Source: Hofstenia miamia (lineage: Eukaryota > Xenacoelomorpha > Acoela). From it: 64,000 nt of DNA. The number at the start of each line of letters is the position of its first letter. Positions within the stretch are counted from its first letter, which is position 1. Both the position numbers and the translations under genes were made by a program. Of the stretch, positions 13,690 through 22,630 are shown one piece after another. The stretch is from positions 215,647 through 279,646 of the forward strand of contig SCFE01000118.1 in assembly GCA_004352715.1 (NCBI GenBank), written 5' to 3'. The notes under the pieces were generated by a model. That model had not been told where the DNA came from. It saw nothing but the letters and a program-made list of their open reading frames with translations, and ran no database searches.

Positions 13690-15665
13690 CTGACTCATTA
13701 GGCTACTAGTTGAAGAGCTGAGAAAATTTAGATTATACCAAAATAAAGTAGAAAATGAAATAGATATTATTTTTCGATTGAACACATTCTATGTTGAACA
13801 AATAGCTCTACAAATTCCATTACATAACTGAATGGTTTTTTTTAATGAATGTCGATTGTTTAATGCAATTTTTACGTATTGAAGGTGAAGTGTTACTAAG
13901 AGCTTCTTTTCTCTATTTGGTTTTATTAATTTTTTATATATTAATCAAGCATACATGGAGTATCGAGGTACATCTAGTGCATATGGAACGTATATGTTTA
14001 GATGTACATGCATGCACCATATAATATTTTAATTATATTGATTTTAGCAATTGCTCTGAAAGGAAGAAAGGTTTCGTTGAATATTCGTCTGCAGCATATA
14101 AATTCAGAGTGGATTCCATGCAAAGGCGTCTGCTATGCATTTTGCAATCCATGTTCTAGAAATATTGAATTTTTGTTAGTGAATTTCAGTACAAGGTAAG
14201 ACATGTGCAAAAAAAGTAAATACATGTAGTTAAGACATAAATAGGAAAATTTCAAACATGTAGACGTTTGAAAATCATAATTTATTTTACTCAACCTTTA
14301 TGAACGCATATGCAGAAAATTTAATATGTTTATATTTATTTGAGAGATATTTTGCCAGGAATTTTGATTTCAACTTGAATCGAATTAATCAGTATTTCAT
14401 AATAACTTAATTATTCGAACCTGATTTTTTACTCGAACTGGGCTTGGCCTTAACAAATAGGGTCATGTGCAACACTAGTCTATATGTACTTAACAAGAAA
14501 AAATGCTAAGCAAAATCAGACAAAACTCATACATGTAATATTTTTATAACTACCTTTCAACCAACCGAAAATTAGTTCATAGCGTTTTTAAACTGTTGAA
14601 TAGCATATTGACATATCACTTGAAATTGACACATATTATTGATCCTCACCATGCATATGATGTCCAGCAACTGTAAAAATAAAGGCTTTTTTAAAACAAC
14701 TATATTTCAAAGTAAGAAGAATGTTTTCTAACATATCCTAAACTGATATGTAAATTTTTCGAAATTCTCTGACCCGAACTATAAATTACTTATGGTTAAC
14801 TATTGGCAATGATACGCATATAATGTAGAACGCCAATGCATTTAAGAATCACATGCGTTTCTAATTAAATATTGTATATTTAACTTAAACATATTGTAAA
14901 AGCTGTAAATTGAAACTACCTTAACTACACACAGTGCGGGACTGAGAAATATTGTTTTTTAATGCTTTTCATAAAAGAGGCCTAGCTATCACAATGTTGA
15001 ATGTAGGATTGAAATTCCGGGGGTGCCGGTTTCACCTAAAGGGGTATGCAGCTAAATCATAACATGGACTAGAGTTGAAGGGAATTGATACATGTTAGTA
15101 ACATGTAAAAAGCGAGATTCATTTTATAAATTTCAGGAATATCTAATTACAATAATATAATAAAGTTATTAATTTAAAATATAATTTCATTTAGTGATAT
15201 TTGAACTTTGGAGAGAAATAATTCATAACAATATGTAAAGATTACCAAAACCTAAGTTATGAACATAAGTACACTCTTTATTGCTTATGCACAGTAATAT
15301 GTAACGCAAATACATGATTATCAAAAATGCTTGACAAAACTGTATTGGAGTACGTTCGAAAGTGACACCAAAATCTACTTGGTAAATGCATTTAATGAAA
15401 CACAATTGCAAAATTTATTAGATTCTGGTAAACACGGTAAATTTTTAGGCCTTAGAAGCCTAGCTGTATTGCGTAATTGGTCATATATAATATTCACCAT
15501 TTTTCTCCTAATTTATCTGGACTTACACTCATCTTGAATAAAATTAGTTATTCATTATAAAATCCCTGTTTAATTCAGTTTGAAGTCAAAACAAATTTTA
15601 AACTTATGACTTCTAAAAGCCGTGACTTGGAATTTGAAACCGCAGTTGCAAAAGCTCAGGTCGTC

Positions 15666-15699
<34 letters not shown>

Positions 15700-18600
15700 A
15701 AAACAGCTCTTTAGAATCAACTCACAACCCTACTCCATTTCCCATGATGATACACAAAGATCAAAAATTGGAATTCATCAAACAGGTCAGACAGCGTCAT
15801 TCTAATTCAAAACAGATTTTTTTTTGCAGTATTTGAAAGATTTTCAAAGTTTTAGATTCAACTACGATGAAAAATATATTCTCATGAAAAGGAAGGGAAG
15901 CATTAGAAGTTATTTTAATAAATGTGAATAATTCCTCGCCTCTTTTTTCTGCTAAATTGCCTATAAAATTAGGTAAACTAGAGTGTAATCATTAAAATTA
16001 GGCTGCCACGCAAAATATCATTGATTAGTATTATCATTACAGTTCCAGTGTCAAGAAATGAGCACAAATCCATATTATGAAAAAATAATTTGTTTGTTAA
16101 TCATCCCAAGTTTCTTAATTCCGGGATTACATTCAAAGCCTTTGTTGAAATTCCATAGGCTTCCTACGATATAAGATATCTAGAGCTGTCCGTAACATTA
16201 TTATAATTGGTTGTTCTCAACACACCTGGTTACCTGCAGGAGAATATATAGGATTTTCTGATGAAACTACATCGCAGTTGTTATCAAGTTGAGTGAACAT
16301 TCACGTGGCACATTCCTCCATAAACTGTTGAAACATAGCAAAAATAGGCTCTTAAGAGAAATTGTTCCATCTTAGATCTTAATTATTTAAGAAAGTTCAT
16401 ATAATATATTAATTGAGGGTGGGACTCTACATCCATCCCCCCCCCTAAGTACGTCACTTGTCTTGAAAATCGTCGTAACACGTTAAATTTTCAGGTCTCT
16501 TGAACTCTATATTTGATAATTGGATATATCACAGCAGAAGATTGCTTCTTGCATATTTTAGCTTTAGATTCAGTTTCTTAGACAATACAATTTGCAACGA
16601 CGCTTCAATTTTAAAATGAGCTCAACTCGTCGTTAATTGATGCCGGAAAAAGCCGCGTTATTGGCGATGATGTTTGTGATGTTTGAATGTCTAATTCAAT
16701 GATTCATGTGGAGCTGACGGAGGCAACAAAGTTTTTGTTAGACAAAGATTTCGAACTTGATGTTCCAAATTTGTTAAGTGCCAATGATGAAAAAATTTGC
16801 TCTTTACCATTAAAACTTGACGTACGTTTAATGCATTTTTGTCCTAAGTAAATTCAGCAAGTTGTTGTTATGAACAGACTCATTTTGAGTCACATATAAG
16901 AGTTTATCTGTCGGTTGTGCACTTTTAATAAAGCATGTTAAGAGGTGGAGATGGTCAATATAATTCGCTCAGAGGAACGAATTTTAGTTAGAGGAGGACA
17001 AGTTGCATTTATTACCTAACACATTAACTAACTCAGGAGAATTTTATTGTTTAAGTTATAAAATTTAGAGAGTATTTTTCTGAAAGGTTGATTTTAGGGG
17101 CATCGGCCTCCCTTTCTTTGTATTTTTACATTAGCATCCAATCCGCATTCACAATTATAAAATTATTAATCCCCATATAATGAACAATTATTGCAACAAA
17201 AAATAATGATTATATGCATATACATATTTTTACGCAGATACATACTTGTAAAATTCATAAGAACTAATATTTTATTTTACAATTATGTTGTAAAATTTAC
17301 ATCAATATCCAACTATTTACTTTTAGCATATATATATATATATATATATTCAAATCAAATATTGTGTTGCAAATGTAATTGCAAATAGGTATTCAAATCA
17401 CTAGAATTTAACTAGAATTGTTGTAATTAAAAAACAATAAGACTATTCACAAGACTAATAGGGAATGTTGGCTATCCCATAATAAATACATTGTAAGCAG
17501 AAGCGTTTTATAATTCAAACCTGCAAGACCTATTGACAGAGTTATCATATTTGAATTACTTAGTTCGTATCTGCTACGATGCTGACAATCTACAAATCCA
17601 TGCATTTATCCAATCCATTTCCACCCTTGAGCATGCAGCATTAGTAGATATTCCTCTTATATATATATATATATATATATAGCATTGTAAAGAAACAACT
17701 TCGTATATTCTTTGAAGATTATGTTATTAATCATTTTGAATTGAACAATACTTGCTTATGGTTTCTATCTTGCAATTGCAGCAATTGTAGAGAAGTAAGA
17801 TCCTTTCATAAATAGAAATAATGTGATATTTGAAAAGTATTTTTTTTTATTTTCCAAAATTTTGTTTTATTTGTAAATTAAGTTTGTAGCGCTTTATAAG
17901 CGAATTGAAGTCATTTAGTAGTAGTAGTAGTAGTAGTAGTAATATGATTTTGTAAACTATATTTTGTCTAAAATTCATGTTGCAATTCTCAAAACATTCT
18001 GGTAGCCATAAATATTTACAGTCCACCTGTGAATCTCCCTAAAGTTTTTGAATGGAAAATTTTATGGAAATTTAATAATTATATCCAGCATTTCGAAAAA
18101 AAGATTTCTGGATATAAAGATGTTGAATTTACAAACACATTCTATTTTGACAAATGCATTTTGATTGAAGCCTATAGCAGCAGCTTGTAGCCTGTTTTAA
18201 TTTTGAATGTAGATACCATAGCAAATAAAATGTAATTTATCATTCGTATGTTACTTTATTAAATATATTCGAAATGTTTATAGGGAAACAAACGGATGTA
18301 ATTTTTTAGATCATTTGTGCCCCACGTCATACGTTTCGCCTGTTATTTCGTGCGTTGAAAGATCGAACGATTCACCTCAATTAATAAGAAATTCAAATAC
18401 TGTAAATATTTCCTTTATATTTTATATATGTATTGTCTGGGGTCAATTACCTACTATATGTTAAACACCAAAATACCAAGAATTTTAAGCAGAGAAGGAA
18501 GTGAGATGGAGGCTGTTTGAATTTCAGGTAGAGTTCTGTGGGAACATGCAATCCCATAGACTAGGACCATATACAAAGAAGTTCGATTCACAGAATATTA

Positions 18601-21087
18601 CGCATAATTTGACATTTTTATCCAAAATAGAAGTTATACCATGGGGCCATGTAATCAGAATATTGTTTGGGGCTAGGCAAATTCGAATAGGACTAAGAAA
18701 AAAGGGATCCATGAAATTTTGATTCCACAGAACCGAATTTTATTGAGAACTTAGGGGACTGACACATCTGAAAATAACAAAACAATGAAACAAAATATGA
18801 ACTTAAACTAATTAATTTTATGTTGCCTCAATTTTATGCAACTATTTTACAACAAGATTTTAAAATATGAAGCTCTTATTTACATAAAATGTTATTAGAT
18901 GACAATAAATAAGAATGTAGAGGAAAACAATTGTAGGTGAATAGATGATAAATACTTGTAGCATAAAAACTTCATAAGAAATTAACAGTTTCTTTTGAGT
19001 TTTGCCTGATGAACATAAAAAAGATTTGAGATAAATGTCTTAGAATCTTTAATAATCAAACCTCAACAAAAATTTTTCAATCTTAACATTAAATTTTTTC
19101 GAGTTGTTTTGCTATAAAAGAGTGTACAGGCTAGAATAAAGTATGTATTTGTCCGAGATCATATAAATGAGAAGTCTATTTCAATTATTGTACATAAATT
19201 TGCACTTTAGACTGATGATAATACATTGGCAAACTTCTACAGTCAGTTCGATGCCAACCAAGATGTAACAGTTGAGAATGATTCCCAACAGTCTTCTCAG
19301 CATACCGTAGAGCAAAACACTTTTCCATCCACCCACACTCATTTTATCCCTAATCCAAATATTGCCGGTAAGTACTGTGTATTCAACTTAGTTAAGATTA
19401 GGTTTCTTGGACAGTTCGGCTGGAGTCCAAAAACTTGTAAGGATTGCCTAATATTCTAACATATAACAAATCACTGGTGAATCATTGGTAGTAAGAAAAG
19501 GAATGAACTTGTTTGGGGACTAAGGGCACATTTCCTGTTTTGATTTTACTAGAAAAGGTATAACCTTATAAACTAAAGAAATGCCTAGTATTAATTTATG
19601 ACCTCATACAAAATATTTATACTGGTATTTTCATAGTTTTACACGTTGCTTTCTTGAGGCTTTGATCAAATCGGACACAACAGTTTTCAAGTCTTCCTCT
19701 GTTGAAAGTTAGGAGCCCAATTTAAAGATATTTTATTTGGCTTCGTACATTTGCGCTATCGTAGTACTATAAAACACCAATGTGGACTTGGATTATTAGT
19801 TTAATTTATACTATAGTTGAAATGACTATCAGATAAATTTTATCATAGGATAAAGGTGACACCAAATATTTTGTTTGTAGTTATATAATTGACAATCTAG
19901 TATCTCATAAATTATATTTTCAAAGTTTTTAATGTGTCTTTTTAAAAGCATTGGTGCATAGCGTGAAAATTGCAAAGGAACTAAGAAAAAATGAAAAGTT
20001 CAAATGACGCCAACATAAATAAAAGACACCTTTAATAAATTAGTCTTGAATTGAGTTAATGCTAATGAAGGTGAAACCATAATGGTTTTTAAACGGGGCA
20101 CATAAAATTATCAAATAAGAAATTGAACTAGTTGTGAAACAACCTTGATATTATGATTGAAAACAGTGACAAAAACCAGTGTTGGCGCTAAAAACATCTA
20201 AGATTTACATTACTCCCCATATTAAAGTATATAAATCTAATTGATTAAACAAATGAAATCTCAGTTGAGAATGACAAAATTTAAGCATGATTTCAAAAAC
20301 ATAGCATCAATGATCATAGTAGGAAACATGAAAAATATTTTGACCTAAGATGGGATTTGATGTTTTCAATAAATTCCATCTATTTTCGAATTGCTTAGAG
20401 GAGACCTGACTCATGCCCGATTATATTTAACTCATTATGACAATAAATATAAACACTTCTTGCTCATCAGAACAAGGGCAACAAAAATCAACGCTACACT
20501 GGATATTCATAATTTTATTGTAGTTGAAATTTTTAAATCGAATAGTCGAATTCCATTTTTATCATGTTCAACCCTAACCCTAAGTATTATAAAGTACAAA
20601 TTTGCAAAGCTATTTGATTTATATAACTGAGTTTATTGCATTTCAGGTTTTTACTAGAAACATATACAAATTTATTTCCTCGGCTTGACCTGTGATACCA
20701 CGTCCGCTCGGCTCAAAATGGATGTGCTTTACACGTTTTCAACATGGTCAATGACAACAAGAAATAAATTAAATAAATGCATTATTTGAAAATTGAGACC
20801 CATCTCTCGTCAATCAACCCCTCACTGGGAAACACTGAATTAGAATATGATATTAACCAAGGTTGTCTTTAGACTTCCAAACATCGATACATCCACCATA
20901 CCATAGAATCTACCCATCGGCACATATAAGCAATCCAAATGAAGTTTTCCAATGGCAAGGTGAGTGGCCTGGAAGTACATCAATATGTGAAGAGCGGACC
21001 TATGCCCATCATCCATTCCATTTTACAGACTCATCATATCTCAATCAAAGATCGGAATTCAATGAATCGTACACCTACAATTTATAA
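1250..21087 (+). CDS. ARNT: ARNT/Tango-type bHLH-PAS transcription factor gene (whole span, at least 11 exons)
   Basis: ARNT proteins are the common partner of class I bHLH-PAS factors (HIF-alpha, AhR, Sim, Trachealess). They act in the nucleus, binding E-box-like core sites as heterodimers. The exons encode in order a very short N-terminus, a bHLH (about residues 14-66, with the basic run [13 protein letters not shown]), PAS-A (about 97-242), a linker, and PAS-B (about 288-385). A short variable C-terminus of roughly 560 residues total follows, compared with about 790 in human ARNT. Exon phases agree at all eight junctions from exon 1 to the end of PAS-B and between the last two exons; one or more exons between 14195 and 19211 are uncertain. 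Introns range from about 38 bp to 5.8 kb and carry transposons. The family assignment rests on recognised bHLH and PAS motifs. ARNT rather than BMAL/cycle is favoured by the sequence ELSDMIPTC and the conserved LKTGTVKKE-type segment. Confidence 0.95.
3746..5202 (-). mobile_element. piggyBac-like element, internally deleted, with TTAA target duplications
   Basis: Inverted ends read CCCATTTCATTCCA at 3750 and, reverse-complemented, CCCATTTCATGCCA ending at 5198. Both are flanked by TTAA (3746-3749 and 5199-5202), the target of the piggyBac superfamily. The roughly 1.45 kb interior holds a minus-strand transposase relic, so the element is non-autonomous. It sits in ARNT intron 1. Confidence 0.88.
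3984..4808 (-). pseudogene. piggyBac (PGBD-type) transposase remnant
   Basis: Reading on the minus strand from ATG at 4808, an acidic N-terminal region ([13 protein letters not shown]) leads into a stretch typical of the start of the piggyBac DDE domain (IYAAQKN, then [11 protein letters not shown]; 4129-4398). After that most of the catalytic core is missing. The reading resumes with a cysteine-rich C-terminal module ([19 protein letters not shown], about 4000-4100) that resembles the zinc-binding tail of piggyBac transposases, and stops at 3984-3986. In-frame stops and the loss of the DDD core show it cannot encode an active enzyme. Confidence 0.85.
7056..7296 (+). CDS. ARNT: ARNT exon 2 (bHLH)
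   Basis: The acceptor TTTTAG is followed by [15 protein letters not shown], the DNA-contacting basic region. Helix-loop-helix residues [19 protein letters not shown] and [14 protein letters not shown] follow, then the linker [16 protein letters not shown] to a donor GAG|GTAATG. Residues 16-96. The in-frame ATG at 7096 is internal and is not the start, because the basic region precedes it. Confidence 0.96.
7297..8769 (+). other. ARNT intron 2
   Basis: AT-rich intron of 1.47 kb. An open frame at 8484-8759 (91 codons) has no recognisable domain and overlaps the acceptor region, so I treat it as chance. Confidence 0.6.
8770..8862 (+). CDS. ARNT: ARNT exon 3 (start of PAS-A)
   Basis: A 93-base exon with both borders in phase 0 (ATTTAG| and CAG|GTATGC). 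It encodes [20 protein letters not shown] followed by [11 protein letters not shown], the first strands and helix of PAS-A. Residues 97-127. Confidence 0.95.
9237..9354 (+). CDS. ARNT: ARNT exon 4 (PAS-A)
   Basis: Encodes [20 protein letters not shown] through RVLDLK, the PAS-A helical segment ending in the HPxD-like region ([10 protein letters not shown]). The acceptor is GATTTAG| and the donor AAA|GTACGT, phase 1. Residues 128-166. Confidence 0.95.
9405..9434 (+). CDS. ARNT: ARNT microexon 5
   Basis: A 30-base exon between TTTTAG| and CACG|GTATGT. It encodes [10 protein letters not shown] with the split codons of exons 4 and 6, matching the conserved TGTVKKE segment of ARNT PAS-A. It lies only 50 bases after exon 4. 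The phase fits on both sides. Confidence 0.92.
9435..10043 (+). other. ARNT intron 5
   Basis: A 609-bp intron. The open frames inside it on both strands have no recognisable content. Confidence 0.6.
10044..10241 (+). CDS. ARNT: ARNT exon 6 (end of PAS-A)
   Basis: The acceptor TTATAG| leads to [20 protein letters not shown] and then [18 protein letters not shown]. These are the last PAS-A beta strands (compare the SRR-F-RM and VVH-TGYIK signatures of ARNT). The donor is TCAG|GTTTGT, phase 1. Residues about 178-242. Confidence 0.95.
10242..11810 (+). other. ARNT intron 6
   Basis: A 1.57 kb AT-rich intron without recognisable features. The 63-codon open frame at 10868-11059 looks like chance. 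Confidence 0.6.
11811..11985 (+). CDS. ARNT: ARNT exon 7 (PAS-A/PAS-B linker)
   Basis: Encodes [20 protein letters not shown], then LAQFQVTSA and [17 protein letters not shown]. The [12 protein letters not shown] segment corresponds to the ARNT LVAIGRLQVTS motif, and [13 protein letters not shown] begins PAS-B. This exon is too short and start-less to stand out as an open frame. It goes from GTTTTAG| to CAGAG|GTATGG, phase 2. Confidence 0.93.
12024..12130 (+). CDS. ARNT: ARNT exon 8 (PAS-B)
   Basis: The acceptor TATTTAG| is 38 bases after exon 7. It encodes [20 protein letters not shown] then [15 protein letters not shown]. The CHPDEQ motif is the ARNT PAS-B FCHPEDQ signature. The donor is AAAAAG|GTAAAT, phase 1. 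The 38-base intron before it is extremely short. Confidence 0.94.
12131..14047 (+). other. ARNT intron 8
   Basis: A 1.92 kb intron with a (TA)16-type microsatellite at 13656-13687. No second gene was recognised; the frames at 12805-12996 and elsewhere lack motifs. Confidence 0.6.
14048..14195 (+). CDS. ARNT: ARNT exon 9 (end of PAS-B)
   Basis: The acceptor GATTTTAG| is followed by [20 protein letters not shown], then [15 protein letters not shown] and [10 protein letters not shown]. These match the PAS-B beta strands (REWLWMRTSSFTFQNP in ARNT). The donor is ACAAG|GTAAGA, phase 2. Residues about 337-385. Confidence 0.93.
15606..15785 (+). CDS. Putative ARNT C-terminal exon containing an in-frame TA repeat
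   Basis: An open segment encodes [14 protein letters not shown], then a [10 protein letters not shown] run from a (TA)n tract (15667-15698), then [20 protein letters not shown] to a donor AAACAG|GTCAGA. If the exon begins at 15620 (phase 2, TAAAAG|C) or is preceded by a further small exon, its phases join PAS-B to the exon at 19211. Neither acceptor is strong. An alternative start at 15579 after TTAATTCAG has a better tract but needs an extra exon. An alternative donor at 15659 would leave out the TA repeat. There is no family conservation here to decide. Confidence 0.35.
16618..16821 (+). other. Unidentified protein-like exon candidate
   Basis: ATG at 16687 opens 45 codons ([20 protein letters not shown], then [15 protein letters not shown]) ending at a strong donor GAC|GTACGT in phase 0. 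The same frame is open upstream for 22 codons (from [20 protein letters not shown]) up to a TGA at 16684-16686. Amino-acid composition is protein-like and unlike the AT-rich noise around it. No family was recognised. It could be the first exon of a small gene lying within the ARNT span, or a pseudogene. Confidence 0.3.
17506..17660 (+). other. Unidentified protein-like segment
   Basis: An open frame reads [20 protein letters not shown] and then [20 protein letters not shown] before entering a (TA)n tract. It is leucine-rich and looks coding. The exon borders are unclear and the family is unknown. It may belong with the segments at 16.7 and 18.0 kb. Confidence 0.22.
17918..17941. repeat. (AGT)n trinucleotide microsatellite
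   Basis: About eight AGT units in an intron-like region of the ARNT span. Confidence 0.9.
18006..18192 (+). other. Unidentified possible terminal exon
   Basis: After an acceptor-like CTGGTAG, the frame reads [20 protein letters not shown], then [11 protein letters not shown] and [16 protein letters not shown] to a TAG near 18190. It looks like a folded-protein sequence with aromatic and charged patterning. No family was recognised and its relation to neighbouring segments is unproven. Confidence 0.25.
19211..19367 (+). CDS. ARNT: ARNT penultimate exon (C-terminal region)
   Basis: The acceptor CACTTTAG| is followed by [20 protein letters not shown], a Q/S/T-rich stretch, and FIPNPNIA to a strong donor GCCG|GTAAGT, phase 1. 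The low-complexity polar composition fits the poorly conserved ARNT C-terminal region. It is joined in phase to the last exon. Confidence 0.7.
19368..20872 (+). other. ARNT last intron
   Basis: A 1.5 kb AT-rich intron. The 79-codon open frame at 20391-20630 has no recognisable content. Confidence 0.6.
20873..21087 (+). CDS. ARNT: ARNT terminal exon
   Basis: The acceptor GTCTTTAG| completes the split codon and reads [20 protein letters not shown], then [10 protein letters not shown] and a polar tail to TAA at 21085-21087. The WQGEWPG segment resembles the WPQWQG-type motif of ARNT C-termini. This supports membership in the gene despite low conservation. Confidence 0.75.
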
Positions 21088-21189
21088 GATGAAGCATTAT
21101 TGTAAATAATGTTAAGCAAAGCGATTGGCGAAAATTTGTTTATTGTAATATTTCATCTTTTACAACTTTCTTATTAAGCAATTCCTTTA

Positions 21190-21199
21190 AATAAATAAA
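21190..21199 (+). terminator. Overlapping poly(A) signals
   Basis: Two overlapping AATAAA hexamers (21190-21195 and 21194-21199) lie about 100 bases after the ARNT stop codon, a normal distance for mRNA cleavage. Confidence 0.7.
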
Positions 21200-21283
21200 A
21201 GTCAATATACATATAGTTCTATTGATTTCCTAGTTTGATCAACAATTTACAATGCAATTTCCAACTGCTAAGAAATTCATATA

Positions 21284-21797
21284 CAGTCAGACCTCGGTTC
21301 TCGAACGATTCATAATTTGAACAAATCGGATTTTGAACGAAAAATTTTTGTTTCAAAATTCGAACGATAATCGGAGTTCAAACGCTTTGTGCTATGTTTA
21401 GCTCTTATTTTTATATTGGTTTTCGCAAGTGCTTTAGCCCCTAATAATGCATTCAACGACAAAGAAACTCAGTAAACCTGCTACACGTGAAAAAGAAAAG
21501 TAGGATGTATAAGTTTTGAATTTAAGAAAGAAATATTGGACAGAAGAGTTCCACATATCAACTGGGCAACGTTTATGTTTATGTTGTTAGTGTAGTTGCC
21601 ATTTTGTTTAGCATTTTGTGAGATATACATGGCTTTATTTGTTGGTTACCATATTAATTTCATGCATAAAATAATGTAAAAAAGTCTAAAAAAGTTAAGC
21701 ATCCAGAATGACTTACATCAATGTTTCGGTGTTCGAACAAATCGCTTCGTAAACCGTGTTCTGTTGCAAATTATTGTCAAGAGCCGAGGTTTGGTTG
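21284..21797. mobile_element. pogo/Tigger-like short inverted-repeat element
   Basis: The left end CAGTCAGACCTCGGTTCTCG at 21284 is mirrored by a right end that reads, reverse-complemented, CAACCAAACCTCGGCTCTTG from 21797. Subterminal GAACAAATCG-type motifs recur at both ends. The 514-bp interior has no transposase. The termini resemble Tigger/pogo family ends (CAGT...CCTCGGTT...CGAAC). TA precedes the left end. Confidence 0.75.
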
Positions 21798-22039
21798 CAT
21801 CTTAAAAAATCAAAAAGTTTGATACAGAATATATAGAAGATTATATATGGCATTATTTATTTTGCAGACATTATTCGCAAAATAATTTCAGTTATCAATG
21901 GCGTAGTCAGCTTCTTTTCACAATAGTAGTTTGAGCACTTTGCGTGTTAGCTAACAAGGATTTCCGCTTAGGGGGAGAGGGAGAGGAAAGTTGAATCCGG
22001 TTTTAGTGAAATCATAAGAGTGATAACTCAGAACTATTG

Positions 22040-22042
<3 letters not shown>

Positions 22043-22073
<31 letters not shown>
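22043..22073. repeat. (TA)n microsatellite
   Basis: About 15 uninterrupted TA units. Confidence 0.9.
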
Positions 22074-22077
<4 letters not shown>

Positions 22078-22199
22078 AGGTGGTACAGAAAATTTTTTTG
22101 GAAGGGGGCTAATGTAGAATAAAATGATAGGTGTATAAGTTATTTGGGTACTAGTTAGTGCACAAAGTATTGAATTTTAAATTTTTAAGATTCGTCATT

Positions 22200-22630
22200 A
22201 AGCACGGACTTCACCATAATGTACTTACTCCAAAAATGAAAATATAGAGTTTGTGCAATTTTTCAAGGCTCAGAACAATTTTTTATATGCTTCAAATTGC
22301 ACTTTAATAATAGCATGTTGTGTTTTTGGGAGATTTTTTACATGATGCACTACATAATCTAATCAACAAATTTTTAGTGTATTTTCAATTTCATAAAATC
22401 AACAAATTACAAAATTTTCATTTAATGGTATGAATGATTGCTTAATTGTCAAATTGTTAAATATGTTGATAAATTCAAGAAAATTAACCAACCCAAAAAT
22501 GTAGAACTCTTTCTAAAATCAAGAAATTCTAAAATTTAAAAAAATTGTTCTGAGTTTTAATATGTCACACAAATTTGTTTTTGGATTTTTGGAGTAGGTG
22601 CATGGTGGTGAAATCTGTGTATAGTATTGA
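22200..22630. mobile_element. Imperfect long inverted repeat, MITE-like
   Basis: The left arm (about 22204-22290) contains CTTCACCATAATGTACTTAC, then TCCAAAAATGAAAA and CTCAGAACAATTTTTTA. The reverse complement of the right arm (about 22535-22622) contains TTTCACCACCATGCACCTAC, then TCCAAAAATCC and CTCAGAACAATTTTTTTA. Arms of about 85 bp flank an AT-rich centre of about 240 bp with no ORF, consistent with a non-autonomous DNA element. Confidence 0.65.

Noticed and set aside
16684-16686. In-frame TGA as a possible selenocysteine codon
   Set aside because: No SECIS-like element or selenoprotein family was recognised, and ATG follows directly. A simple upstream stop is more likely.
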